Origin: Sabellastarte sp. h YS-2021
Lineage: Eukaryota > Annelida > Polychaeta > Sabellida > Sabellidae
Length of the DNA: 64,000 nucleotides
Assembly: GCA_964017235.1 (NCBI GenBank)
Contig: OZ024933.1
Coordinates: 6,327,962-6,391,961 of the forward strand
Direction: 5' to 3'
The translations under genes and the position numbers were made by a program. The stretch's first letter is position 1; every line of letters begins with the position of its first letter. Under the pieces are notes generated by a model that was not told where the DNA came from, made no database searches, and saw nothing but the letters and a program-made list of their open reading frames with translations. Positions 33,400 to 48,349 of the stretch are shown piece after piece.

Positions 33400-36300
33400 T
33401 TAAAGTGACATATATGACCTAAAATGATTGGACACAACATATTTTCTTGATATACCACAATATCCACGTGTTCCTCAAATTCAAATTTGGGTGTTCCTCA
33501 ATGAGGTAAATACATAAAATCGCTCAATTTGAGGGTTTTAAAGTAATATGAATAACCTAAAATGATTGGATACAATATACTTTGTTGATATAAGACATTA
33601 TCCATGTGTTCCTCCACCCAGTAAAATGACAAATTTGGGTGTTCCTCCACCCTGTAAAAACATGAAATCGATCAATTTGAGGATTTTTCACCTACGTATG
33701 TGGCCTAAAATGATTGGACAAAACATATTTTCCTGATATACCACATCATCCACATGTTCCTCCACCCTGTAAAATCACAAAATGAGGTGTTCCTCCACCC
33801 TGTAAAACATGAAATCGCCCAATTTGAGGACTTTTCACCTACATATATGGCCTAAAATGATTGTAAGTAACCTATTTTCCTGATATGCCACATCATCCAC
33901 ATGTTTCTCCACCCTGTAAAATCACAAATTGGGGTGTTCCTCCACCCTGTAAAAACATGAAATCGCCCAATCTGAGGATTTTTCACCTACATATATGGCC
34001 TAAAATGATTGGACAAAACATATTTACCTGATATACCACATCATCCACATGTTCCTCCACCCTGTAAAATCACAAATTGGGGTGTTCCTTCACTCTGTGA
34101 AAACATAAGATCGCTCAATTTGAGGATTTTCCACCTACACATATGACCTAAAATGATTGGACACAACCTAGTTTCTCTATATACCACCACATCCACATGT
34201 GCCTCTACCCTGTAAAATCACAAATTGGGGTGTTCCTCCACTCTGTGAAAACATAAGATCGCCCAATTTGAGGATTTATCACCTACATATATGGCCTAAA
34301 ATGATTGTAAGTAACCTATTTTCCTGATATACCACATCATCCAAATGTTCCTCCACCCTGTAAAATCACAAAATGAGGTGTTCCTCCACCCTGTAAAAAC
34401 ATAAAATCTTTGAATTTGAGGATTTTTCACCTACATATATGGCACAAAATGATTGTAAACAACCTATTTTATTGGTATACCACATCATCCACATGTTCAT
34501 CCACACTGTAAAATCATAAATTTGGGTGTTCCTCCACCCTGTAAAAACACAGAATCGCTCAATTTGAGGGGTTTAAAGTAACATATATGACCTAAAATGA
34601 TTGGACACAACATATTTTCTTGATATACCACAATATCCACGTGTTCCTCAAATTGCAAATTTGGGTGTTCCTCAACGAGGTAAATACATAAAATCGCTCA
34701 ATTTGAGGGTTTTAAAGTAATATGAATGACCTAAAATGATTGGATACAATATACTTTCTTGATATAAGACATTATCCATGTGTTCTTCCACCCAGTAAAA
34801 TTATAAATTAGGTGTTCCTCCACCCTGTAAAAACATGAAATCGCTCAATTTGAAGATTTTTCACCTACATATATGGCCTAAAATGATTGGACAAAACATA
34901 TTTACCTTATATACCACATCATCCACATGTTCCTCCACCCTGGAAAATCACAAATTTGGGTGTTCCTCCACTCCGTGAAAACATAAGATTACTCATTTTG
35001 AGGATTTTAAACCTACATATATGGCCTAAAGTGATTGGCAAAACATATTTTCCTGATATACGACATCATCCACATGTTCCTTCACCCTGAAAAATCACAA
35101 ATTGGGGTGTTCCTTCACTCTGTGAAAACATAAGATCACTCAATTTGAGGATTTTCCACCTACACATATGACCTAAAATGATTGGACACAACCTAGTTTC
35201 TCTATATACCACCACATCCACATGTTCCTCTACCCTGTAAAATCACAAATTGGGGTGTTCCTCCACTCTGTAAAAACATAAGATCGCCCAATTTGAGGAT
35301 TTATCACCTACATATATGGCCTAAAATGATTGTAAGTAACCTATTTTCCTGATATACCACATCATCCAAATGTTCCTCCACCCGGTAAAATCACAAAATG
35401 AGGTGTTCCTCCACCCTGTAAAAACATAAAATCGTTGCATTTGAGGATTTTCCACCTACATATATGGCATAAAATGATTGTAAACAACCTATTTTATTGG
35501 TATACCACATCATCCACATGTTCATCCACACTGTAAAATCATAAATTTGGGTGTTCCTCCACCCTGTAAAAACCCAGAATCGCTCAATATGAGGGGTTTA
35601 AAGTAACATATATAACCTAAAATGATTGGACACAACATATTTTCTTGATATACCACAACATCCACGTGTTCCTCAAATTGCAAATTTGGGTGTTCCTCAA
35701 TGAGGTAAATACATAAAATCGCTCAATTTGAGGGTTTTAAAGTAATAGGAATAACCTAAAATGATTGGATACAATATACTTTCTTGATATAAGACATTAT
35801 CCATGTGTTCCTCCACCCAGTAAAATGACAAATTTGGGTGTTCCTCCACCCTGTAAAAACATGAAATCGATCAATTTGAGGATTTTTCACCTACGTATGT
35901 GGCCTAAAATGATTGGACAAAACATATTTTCCTGATATACCACATCATCCACATGTTCCTCCACCCTGTAAAATCACAAAATGAGGTGTTCCTCCACCCT
36001 GTAAAACATGAAATCGCCCAATTTGAGGACTTTTCACCTACATATATGGCCTAAAATGATTGTAAGTAACCTATTTTCCTGATATGCCACATCATCCACA
36101 TGTTTCTCCACCCTGTAAAATCACAAATTGGGGTGTTCCTCCACCCTGTAAAAACATGAAATCGCCCAATCTGAGGATTTTTCACCTACATATATGGCCT
36201 AAAATGATTGGACAAAACATATTTACCTGATATACCACATCATCCACATGTTCCTCCACCCTGTAAAATCACAAATTGGGGTGTTCCTTCACTCTGTGAA

Positions 36301-37750
36301 AACATAAGATCGCTCAATTTGAGGATTTTCCACCTACACATATGACCTAAAATGATTGGACACAACCTAGTTTCTCTATATACCACCACATCCACATGTG
36401 CCTCTACCCTGTAAAATCACAAATTGGGGTGTTCCTCCACTCTGTGAAAACATAAGATCGCCCAATTTGAGGATTTATCACCTACATATATGGCCTAAAA
36501 TGATTGTAAGTAACCTATTTTCCTGATATACCACATCATCCAAATGTTCCTCCACCCTGTAAAATCACAAAATGAGGTGTTCCTCCACCCTGTAAAAACA
36601 TAAAATCTTTGAATTTGAGGATTTTTCACCTACATATATGGCACAAAATGATTGTAAACAACCTATTTTATTGGTATACCACATCATCCACATGTTCATC
36701 CACACTGTAAAATCATAAATTTGGGTGTTCCTCCACCCTGTAAAAACACAGAATCGCTCAATTTGAGGGGTTTAAAGTAACATATATGACCTAAAATGAT
36801 TGGACACAACATATTTTCTTGATATACCACAATATCCACGTGTTCCTCAAATTGCAAATTTGGGTGTTCCTCAACGAGGTAAATACATAAAATCGCTCAA
36901 TTTGAGGGTTTTAAAGTAATATGAATGACCTAAAATGATTGGATACAATATACTTTCTTGATATAAGACATTATCCATGTGTTCTTCCACCCAGTAAAAT
37001 TATAAATTAGGTGTTCCTCCACCCTGTAAAAACATGAAATCGCTCAATTTGAAGATTTTTCACCTACATATATGGCCTAAAATGATTGGACAAAACATAT
37101 TTACCTTATATACCACATCATCCACATGTTCCTCCACCCTGGAAAATCACAAATTTGGGTGTTCCTCCACTCCGTGAAAACATAAGATTACTCATTTTGA
37201 GGATTTTAAACCTACATATATGGCCTAAAGTGATTGGCAAAACATATTTTCCTGATATACGACATCATCCACATGTTCCTTCACCCTGAAAAATCACAAA
37301 TTGGGGTGTTCCTTCACTCTGTGAAAACATAAGATCACTCAATTTGAGGATTTTCCACCTACACATATGACCTAAAATGATTGGACACAACCTAGTTTCT
37401 CTATATACCACCACATCCACATGTTCCTCTACCCTGTAAAATCACAAATTGGGGTGTTCCTCCACTCTGTAAAAACATAAGATCGCCCAATTTGAGGATT
37501 TATCACCTACATATATGGCCTAAAATGATTGTAAGTAACCTATTTTCCTGATATACCACATCATCCAAATGTTCCTCCACCCGGTAAAATCACAAAATGA
37601 GGTGTTCCTCCACCCTGTAAAAACATAAAATCGTTGCATTTGAGGATTTTCCACCTACATATATGGCATAAAATGATTGTAAACAACCTATTTTATTGGT
37701 ATACCACATCATCCACATGTTCATCCACACTGTAAAATCATAAATTTGGG
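33400..37750. repeat. 2,199-bp higher-order repeat pair in satellite C
   Basis: The rare word catgaaatcgatcaatttga at 33661 recurs at 35860, and many other private variants recur at the same offset of 2,199 bp (15 monomers). The copies run about 33.4-35.55 and 35.6-37.75 kb. Confidence 0.9.
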
Positions 37751-38790
37751 TGTTCCTCCACCCTGTAAAAACACAGAATCGCTCAATTTGAGGGGTTTAA
37801 AGTAACATATATGACCTAAAATGATTGGACACAACATATTTTCTTGATATACCACAATATCCACGTGTTCCTCAAATTGCAAATTTGGGTGTTCCTCAAC
37901 GAGGTAAATACATAAAATCGCTCAATTTGAGGGTTTTAAAGTAATATGAATGACCTAAAATGATTGGATACAATATACTTTCTTGATATAAGACATTATC
38001 CATGTGTTCTTCCACCCAGTAAAATTATAAATTAGGTGTTCCTCCACCCTGTAAAAACATGAAATCGCTCAATTTGAAGATTTTTCACCTACATATATGG
38101 CCTAAAATGATTGGACAAAACATATTTACCTTATATACCACATCATCCACATGTTCCTCCACCCTGGAAAATCACAAATTTGGGTGTTCCTCCACTCCGT
38201 GAAAACATAAGATTACTCATTTTGAGGATTTTAAACCTACATATATGGCCTAAAGTGATTGGCAAAACATATTTTCCTGATATACGACATCATCCACATG
38301 TTCCTTCACCCTGAAAAATCACAAATTGGGGTGTTCCTTCACTCTGTGAAAACATAAGATCACTCAATTTGAGGATTTTCCACCTACACATATGACCTAA
38401 AATGATTGGACACAACCTAGTTTCTCTATATACCACCACATCCACATGTTCCTCTACCCTGTAAAATCACAAATTGGGGTGTTCCTCCACTCTGTAAAAA
38501 CATAAGATCGCCCAATTTGAGGATTTATCACCTACATATATGGCCTAAAATGATTGTAAGTAACCTATTTTCCTGATATACCACATCATCCAAATGTTCC
38601 TCCACCCGGTAAAATCACAAAATGAGGTGTTCCTCCACCCTGTAAAAACATAAAATCGTTGCATTTGAGGATTTTCCACCTACATATATGGCATAAAATG
38701 ATTGTAAACAACCTATTTTATTGGTATACCACATCATCCACATGTTCATCCACACTGTAAAATCATAAATTTGGGTGTTCCTCCACCCTG
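36740..38790. repeat. 1,025-bp higher-order repeat pair in satellite C
   Basis: A seven-monomer block repeats in tandem with an offset of 1,025 bp, for example the variant gattactcattttgagg near 37188 and 38213. It overlaps the end of the 2,199-bp pair, which shows successive rounds of unequal exchange. Confidence 0.9.
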
Positions 38791-41700
38791 TAAAAACCCA
38801 GAATCGCTCAATATGAGGGGTTTAAAGTAACATATATAACCTAAAATGATTGGACACAACATATTTTCTTGATATACCACAACATCCACGTGTTCCTCAA
38901 ATTGCAAATTTGGGTGTTCCTCAATGAGGTAAATACATAAAATCGCTCAATTTGAGGGTTTTAAAGTAATATGTATGACATAAAATGATTGGATACAATA
39001 TACTTTCTTGATATAAGACATTATCAATGTGTTCCTCCACCCAGTAAATTGACAAATTTGGGTGTTCCTCCACCCTGCAAAACATGAAATCGCCCAATTT
39101 GAGGATTTTTCACCTACATATATGGCCTAAAATGATTGGCCCAAACATATTTTCCTGATATGCCACATCATCCACATGTTGCTCCACCCTGTAAAATCAC
39201 AAATTGGGGTGTTCCTCCACCCTGTAAAAACATGAAATCGCCCAATTTGAGGATTTATCACCTACATATATGGTCTAAAGTGATTGGACAAAACATATTT
39301 ACCTGATATACCACATCATCCACATGTTCCTCCACCCTGTAAAATCACAAATTGGGGTGTTCCTTCACTCTGTGAAAACATAAGATCGCTCATTTTGAGG
39401 ATTTTTCACCTACATATATGGCCTAAAATGATTGGCCAAAACATATTTTCCTGATATGCCACATCATCCACATGTTCCTCCACCCTGTAAAAACATGAAA
39501 TCGCCCAATTTGAGGATTTATCACCTACATATATGGCCTAAAGTGATTGGACAAAACATGTTTCCCTGATATACCACATCATCCACATGTTCCTCCACCC
39601 TGTAAAAGCACAAATTGGGGTGTTCCTTCACTCTGTGAAAACATAAGATCGCTCAATTTGAGGATTTTCCACCTACATATATGGCCTAAAATGATTGGAC
39701 ACAACCTAGTTTCTCTATATACCACATAATCCACATGTTGCTCCACCCTGGAAAATCACAAATTTGGGTGTTCCTCCACTCTGTGAAAACATAAGATTGC
39801 TCATTTTGAGGATTTTAAACCTACATATATGGCCTAAAATGATTGGGCAAAACATATTTTCTTGATATACCACATCATCCACATGTTCCTCCACCCTGTA
39901 AAATCACAAATTGGGGTGTTCCTTCACTCTGTGAAAACATAAGATCGCTCAATTTGAGGATTTTCCACCTACACATATGACCTAAAATGATTGGACACAA
40001 CCTAGTTTCTCTACATACCACCACATCCACATGTTCCTCTACCCTGTAAAATCACAAATTGGGGTGTTCCTCCACTCGGTGAAAACATAAGATCGCCCAA
40101 TTTGAGGATTTATCACCTACATATATGGCCTAAAATGATTGTAAGTAACCTATTTTCCTTATATACCACATCATCCAAATGTTCCTCCACCCTGTAAAAT
40201 CACAAAATGAGGTGTTCCTCCACCCTGTAAAAACATAAAATCGTTGAATTTGAGGATTTTCCACCTACATATATGGCATAAAATGATTGTAAACAACCTA
40301 TTTTATTGGTATACCACATCATCCACATGTTCATCCACACTGTAAAATCATAAATTTGGGTGTTCCTCCACCCTGTAAAAACACAGAATTGCTCAATTTG
40401 AGGGGTTTAAAGTAACATATATGACCTAAAATGATTGGACATATTTTCTTGATATACCACAATATCCACATGTTCCTCAAATTGCAAATTTGGGTGTTCC
40501 TCAATGAGGTAAATACATAAAATCGCTCAATTTGAGGGTTTTAAAGTAATATGTATGACATAAAATGATTGGATACAATATGCTTTCTTGATATAAGACG
40601 TTATCAATGTGTTCCTCCACCCAGTAAATTGACAAATTTGGGTGTTCCTCCACCCTGTAAAAACATGAAATCGCCCAATTTGAGGATTTTTCACCTACAT
40701 ATATGGCCTAAAATGATTGGCCAAAACATATTTTCCTGATATGCCACATCATCCACATGTTGCTCCACCCCGTAAAATCACAAATTGGGGTGTTCCTTCA
40801 CCCTGTGAAAACATAAGATCGCTCAATTTGAGGATTTTTCACCTACATATATGGCCTAAAATGATTGGCCAAAACATATTTTCCTGATATGCCACATCAT
40901 CCACATGTTGCTCCACCCTGTAAAATCACAAATTGGGGTGTTCCTCCACCCTGTAAAAACATGAAATCGCCCAATTTGAGGATTTATCACCTACATATAT
41001 GGCCTAAAGTGATTGGACAAAACATATTTACCTGATATACCACATCATCCACATGTTCCTCCACCCTGTAAAATCACAAATTCGGGTGTTCCTTCACTCT
41101 GTGAAAACATAAGATCGCTCAATTTGAGGATTTTTCACCTACATATATGGCCTAAAATGATTGGCCAAAACATATTTTCCTGATATGCCACATCATCCAC
41201 ATGTTGCTCCACCCTGTTAAATCACAAATTGGGGTGTTCCTCCACCCTGTAAAAACATGAAATCTCCCAATTTGAGGATTTATCACCTACATATATGGCC
41301 TAAAGTGATTGGACAAAACATATTTACCTGATATACCACATCATCCACATGTTCCTCCACCCTGTAAAATCACAAATTGGGGTGTTCCTTCACTCTGTGA
41401 AAACATAAGATCGCTCAATTTGAGGATTTTCCACCTACACATATGACCTAAAATGATTGGACACAACCTAGTTTCTCTATATACCACATAATCCACATGT
41501 TGCTCCACCCTGGAAAATCACAAATTTGGGTGTTCCTCCACTCTGTGAAAACATAAGATTGCTCATTTTGAGGATTTTAAACCTACATATATGGCCTAAA
41601 ATGATTGGGCAAAACATATTTTCTTGATATACCACATCATCCACATGTTCCTCCACCCTGTAAAATCACAAATTGGGGTGTTACTTCACTCTGTGAAAAC

Positions 41701-43999
41701 ATAAGATCGCTCAATTTGAGGATTTTCCACCTACACATATGACCTAAAATGATTGGACACAACCTAGTTTCTCTATATATTACCACATCCACATGTTCCT
41801 TTACCCTGTAAAATCACAAATTGGGGTGTTCCTCCACTCGGTGAAAACATAAGATCGCCCAATTTGAGGATTTATCACCTACATATATGGCCTAAAATGA
41901 TTGTAAGTAACCTATTTTCCTGATATACCACATCATCCAAATGTTCCTCCACCCTGTAAAATCACAAAATGAGGTGTTCCTCCACCCTGTAAAAACATAA
42001 AATCGTTGAATTTGAGGATTTTCCACCTACATATATGGCATAAAATGATTGTAAACAACCTATTTTATTGGTATACCACATCATCCACATGTTCATCCAC
42101 ACTGTAAAATCATAAATTTGGGTGTTCCTCCACCCTGTAAAAACACAGAATCGCTCAATATGAGGGGTTTAAAGTAACATATATAACCTAAAATGATTGG
42201 ACACAACATATTTTCTTGATATACCACAATATCCACGTGTTCCTCAAATTGCAAATTTGGGTGTTCCTCAATTGTGTAAATACATAAAATCGCTCAATTT
42301 AAGGGTTTTAAAGTAATATGTATGACATAAAATGATTGGATACAATATACTTTCTTGATATAAGACATTATCAATGTGATCCTCCACCCAGTAAATTGAC
42401 AAATTTGGGTGTTCCTCCACCCTGTAAAAACATGAAATCGCCCAATTTGAGGATTTTTCACCTACATATATGGCCTAAAATGATTGGCCAAAACATATTT
42501 TCCTGATATGCCACATCATCCACATGTTGCTCGACCCTGTAAAATCACAAATTGGGGTGTTCCTTCACTCTGTAAAAACATAAGATCGCTGAATTTGAGG
42601 ATTTTTCACCTACATATATGGCCTAAAATGATTGGCCAAAACATATTTTCCTGATATGCCACATCATCCACATGTTGCTCCACCCTGTAAAATCACAAAT
42701 TGGGGTGTTCCTCCACCCTGTAAAAACATGAAATCGCCCAATTTGAGGATTTATCACCTACATATATGGCCTAAAGTGATTGGACAAAACATATTTACCT
42801 GATATACCACATCATCCACATGTTCCTCCACCCTGTAAAATCACAAAATGAGGTGTTCCTCCACCCTGTAAAAACATAAAATCGTTGAATTTGAGGATTT
42901 TCCACCTACATATATGGCATAAAATGATTGTAAACAACCTATTTTATTGGCATACCACATCATCCAAATGTTCATCCACACTGTAAAATCATAAATTTGG
43001 GTGTTCCTCTACCCTGTAAAAACACAGAATCGCTCAATTTGAGGGGTTTAAAGTAACATATATGACCTAAAATGATTGAACACAACATATTTTCTTGATA
43101 TACCACAATATCCACGTGTTCCTCAAATTGCAAATTTGGGTGTTCCTCAATGAGGTAAATACATAAAATCGCTCAATTTGAGGGTTTTAAAGTAATATGT
43201 ATGACATAAAATGATTGGATACAATATACTTTCTTGATATAAGACATTATCAATGTGTTCCTCCATCCAGTAAAATGACAAATTTGTGTGTTCCTCCACC
43301 CTGTAAAAACATGAAATCGCCCAATTTGAGGATTTTTCACCTACATATATGGCCTAAAATGATTGGCGAAAACATATTTTCCTGATATGCTCCACCCTGT
43401 AAAATCACAAATTGGGGTGTTCCTTCACTCTGTGAAAACATAAGATCGCTCAATTTGAGGATTTTCCACCTACACATGTGACCTAAAATGATTGGACACA
43501 ACCTAGTTTCTCTATATACCACATATTTTCTTGATATACCACATCATCCACATGTTCCTCCACCCTGTAAAATCACAAATTGGGGTGTTACTTCACTCTG
43601 TGAAAACATAAGATCGCTCAATTTGAGGATTTTCCACCTACACATATGACCTAAAATGATTGGACACAACCTAGTTTCTCTATATATTACCACATCCACA
43701 TGTTCCTCTACCCTGTAAAATCACAAATTGGGGTGTTCCTCCACTCTGTGAAAACATAAGATCGCCCAATTTGAGGATTTATCACCTACATATATGGCCT
43801 AAAATGATTGTAAGTAACCTATTTTCCTGATATACCACATCATCCAAATGTTCCTCCACCCTGTAAAATCACAAAATGAGGTGTTCCTCCACCCTGTAAA
43901 AACATAAAATCGTTGAATTTGAGGATTTTCCACCTACATATATGGCATAAAATGATTGTAAACAACCTATTTTATTGGTATACCACATCATCCACATGT

Positions 44000-46200
44000 T
44001 CATCCACACTGTAAAATCATAAATTTGGGTGTTCCTCCACCCTGTAAAAACACAGAATCGCTCAATATGAGGGGTTTAAAGTAACATATATAACCTAAAA
44101 TGATTGGACACAACATATTTTCTTGATATACCACAATATCCACGTGTTCCTCAAATTGCAAATTTGGGTGTTCCTCAATTGTGTAAATACATAAAATCGC
44201 TCAATTTAAGGGTTTTAAAGTAATATGTATGACATAAAATGATTGGATACAATATACTTTCTTGATATAAGACATTATCAATGTGATCCTCCACCCAGTA
44301 AATTGAGAAATTTGGGTGTTCCTCCACCCTGTAAAAACATGAAATCGCCCAATTTGAGGATTTTTCACCTACATATATGGCCTAAAATGATTGGCCAAAA
44401 CATATTTTCCTGATATGCCACATCATCCACATGTTGCTCCACCCTGTAAAATCACAAATTGGGGTGTTCCTTCACTCTGTAAAAACATAAGATCGCTGAA
44501 TTTGAGGATTTTTCACCTACATATATGGCCTAAAATGATTGGACAAAACATATTTTCCTGATATGCCACATCATCCACATGTTGCTCCACCCTGTAAAAT
44601 CACAAATTGGGGTGTTCCTCCACCCTGTAAAAACATGAAATCGCCCAATTTGAGGATTTATCACCTACATATATGGCCTAAAGTGATTGGACAAAACATA
44701 TTTTCTTGATATACCACATCATCTACATGTTCCTCCACCCTGTAAAATCACAAATTGGGGTGTTCCTCCACTCCGTGAAAACATAAGATCGCCCAATTTG
44801 AGGATTTATCACCTACATATATGGCATAAAATGATTGTAAGTAACCTATTTTCCTGATATACCACATCATCCAAATGTTCGACCACCCTGTAAAATCACA
44901 AAATGAGGTGTTCCTCCACCCTGTAAAAACATAAAATCGTTGAATTTGAGGATTTTCCACCTACATATATGGCATAAAATGATTGTAAACAACCCTTTTT
45001 ATTGGTATACCACATCATCCACATGTTCATCCACACTGTAAAATCATAAATTTGGGTGTTCCTCCACCCTGTAAAAACACAGAATCGCTCAATTTGAGGG
45101 GTTTAAAGTAACATATATGACCTAAAATGATTGGACACAACATATTTTCTTGATATACCACAATATCCACGTGTTCCTCAAATTGCAAATTTGGGTGTTC
45201 CTCAATTGTGTAAATACATAAAATCGCTCAATTTAAGGGTTTTAAAGTAATATGTATGACATAAAATGATTGGATACAATATACTTTCTTGATATAAGAC
45301 ATTATCAATGTGATCCTCCACCCAGTAAATTGAGAAATTTGGGTGTTCCTCCACCCTGTAAAAACATGAAATCGCCCAATTTGAGGATTTTTCACCTACA
45401 TATATGGCCTAAAATGATTGGCCAAAACATATTTTCCTGATATGCCACATCATCCACATGTTGCTCCACCCTGTAAAATCACAAATTGGGGTGTTCCTTC
45501 ACTCTGTAAAAACATAAGATCGCTGAATTTGAGGATTTTTCACCTACATATATGGCCTAAAATGATTGGCCAAAACATATTTTCCTGATATGCCACATCA
45601 TCCACATGTTGCTCCACCCTGTAAAATCACAAATTGGGGTGTTCCTCCACCCTGTAAAAACATGAAATCGCCCAATTTGAGGATTTATCACCTACATATA
45701 TGGCCTAAAGTGATTGGACAAAACATATTTTCTTGATATACCACATCATCTACATGTTCCTCCACCCTGTAAAATCACAAATTGGGGTGTTCCTCCACTC
45801 CGTGAAAACATAAGATCGCCCAATTTGAGGATTTATCACCTACATATATGGCATAAAATGATTGTAAGTAACCTATTTTCCTGATATACCACATCATCCA
45901 AATGTTCGACCACCCTGTAAAATCACAAAATGAGGTGTTCCTCCACCCTGTAAAAACATAAAATCGTTGAATTTGAGGATTTTCCACCTACATATATGGC
46001 ATAAAATGATTGTAAACAACCCTTTTTATTGGTATACCACATCATCCACATGTTCATCCACACTGTAAAATCATAAATTTGGGTGTTCCTCCACCCTGTA
46101 AAAACACAGAATCGCTCAATTTGAGGGGTTTAAAGTAACATATATGACCTAAAATGATTGGACACAACATATTTTCTTGATATACCACAATATCCACGTG
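44000..46200. repeat. 1,027-bp higher-order repeat pair in satellite C
   Basis: Private variants such as cagtaaattgagaaatttgg (44297 and 45324) and gttcgaccaccctg (about 44877 and 45904) recur at 1,027 bp, again seven monomers. Confidence 0.88.
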
Positions 46201-46718
46201 TTCCTCAAATTGCAAATTTGGGTGTTCCTCAATGAGGTAAATACATAAAATCGCTCAATTTGAGGGTTTTAAAGTAATATGTATGACATAAAATGATTGG
46301 ATACAATATACTTTCTTGATATAAGACATTATCAATGTGTTCCTCTATCCAGTAAAATGACAAATTTGTGTGTTCCTCCACCCTGTAAAAACATGAAATC
46401 GCCCAATTTGAGGATTTTTCACCTACATATATGGCCTAAAATGATTGGCCAAAACATATTTTCCTGATATGCCACATCATCCACATGTTGCTCCACCCTG
46501 TAAAATCACAAATTGGGGTGTTCCTTCACTCTGTGAAAACATAAGATCGCTCAATTTGAGGATTTTCCACCTACACATGTGACCTAAAATGATTGGACAC
46601 AACCTAGTTTCTCTATATACCACATAATCCACATGTTGCTCCACCCTGGAAAATCACAAATTTGGGTGTTCCTCCACTCTGTGAAAACATAAGATTGCTC
46701 ATTTTGAGGATTTTAAAC

Positions 46719-47510
46719 TAGTGATCTCAACGGGTACCCGGATATTCGGGTACCCGAACCCTGAATGCTTACCCGAATCTGAAATCTCATACCCGAGTAC
46801 CCGAATCTAAGCTTATTTCCTTCAATATCGCCCACGTTGGCTGACCAAGTACAGACGTATCTGGACTTCATTAATTCACTTTAAAATGAAACTATTCAAT
46901 TAAAATGCACAATAATATTGTTTTCTCACCCTTGTACACCATTTATAGTATTTTATTTGTCTTTTATTTTGGCTGTTTATACATTGTCAAATACCGGAAC
47001 CCTTTGAAAATCGTCAGTATATTAACACAGTTACTTAATTCCGAGTCCATAAAATTCTGTATATTGGCTATATAGTGACATGCCCTCCTTAAATAAATAA
47101 AGAGTACAATATTTTTACACAGTAGTTAATAATTTTACGTTAATAAAATTCAATTATAAACCCAATATAAAAATGAAGTTTCAATTCCGAAACTACATTC
47201 GAGCAGTAGATAATGCTTTTGTGATAGGTCATGTGACTCCATTTTTATATAAACAACCGTGTTTTGAATGTACACAAGTCTTTTTTTATTAAAATTTCTT
47301 CCATACAATATTCTTTTGAATGCAAAACCGTGGCCAACAAGAAATAAAGCAAATGGTTGGATCCCATTATTTCTGTAGGTTTTAAGTCTGTAAATATGGA
47401 GATATTTGTAGTTTCAGCTATTATCGCCCATCGGCGCGGGTACCCGGGTACCCGCCCGCTGAAACCACTGCATACCCGGTCCTACTAAAAAGGGTTTATT
47501 GAGAACACTA
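46719..47510. mobile_element. Non-autonomous hAT-like element, copy 1 (792 bp)
   Basis: It starts TAGTGATCTCAAC and ends TTGAGAACACTA, giving imperfect TIRs of about 12 bp that fit the hAT terminal pattern. Flanking 8-bp duplications are ttttaaac (46711-46718 and 47511-47518). Both ends carry gggtacccg-type subterminal repeats. The AT-rich middle has no ORF. It is inserted in a satellite C monomer. Its TIR differs from that of the 11.4-kb hAT element, so that transposase is probably not its source. Confidence 0.9.
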
Positions 47511-48349
47511 TTTTAAACCTACATATATGGCCTAAAATGATTGGGCTAAACATATTTTCTTGATATACCACATCATCCACATGTTCCTCCACCCTGTAAA
47601 ATCACAAATTGGGGTGTTCCTTCACTCTGTGAAAACATAAGATCGCTCAATTTGAGGATTTTCCACATACACATATGACCTAAAATGATTGGACACAACC
47701 TAGTTTCTCTATATACCACATAATCCACATGTTGCTCCACCCTGGAAAATCACAGAATTGGGTGTTCCTCCACTCTGTGAAAACATAAGATTGCTCATTT
47801 TGAGGATTTTAAACCTACATATATGGCCTAAAATGATTGGGCAAAACATATTTTCTTGATATACCACATCATCTACATGTTCCTCCACCCTGTAAAATCA
47901 CAAATTGGGGTGTTCCTCCACTCGGTGAAAACATAAGATCGCCCAATTTGAGGATTTATCACCTACATATATGGCCTAAAATGATTGTAAGTAACCTATT
48001 TTCCTGATATACCACATCATCCAAATGTTCGACCACCCTGTAAAATCACAAAATGAGGTGTTCCTCCACCCTGTAAAAACATAAAATCGTTGAATTTGAG
48101 GATTTTCCACCTACATATATGGCATAAAATGATTGTAAACAACCTATTTTATTGGTATACCACATCATCCACATGTTCATCCACACTGTAAAATCATAAA
48201 TTTGGGTGTTCCTCCACCCTGTAAAAACACAGAATCGCTCAATTTGAGGGGTTTAAAGTAACATATATGACCTAAAATGATTGGACACAACATATTTTCT
48301 TGATATACCACAATATCCACGTGTTCCTCAAATTGCAAATTTGGGTGTT

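Noticed and set aside
46719-47510. Deletion derivative of the 11.4-kb hAT element
   Set aside because: TIRs differ (TAGTGATCTCAAC against TAAGGCTGTGTAC) and no internal similarity was seen.
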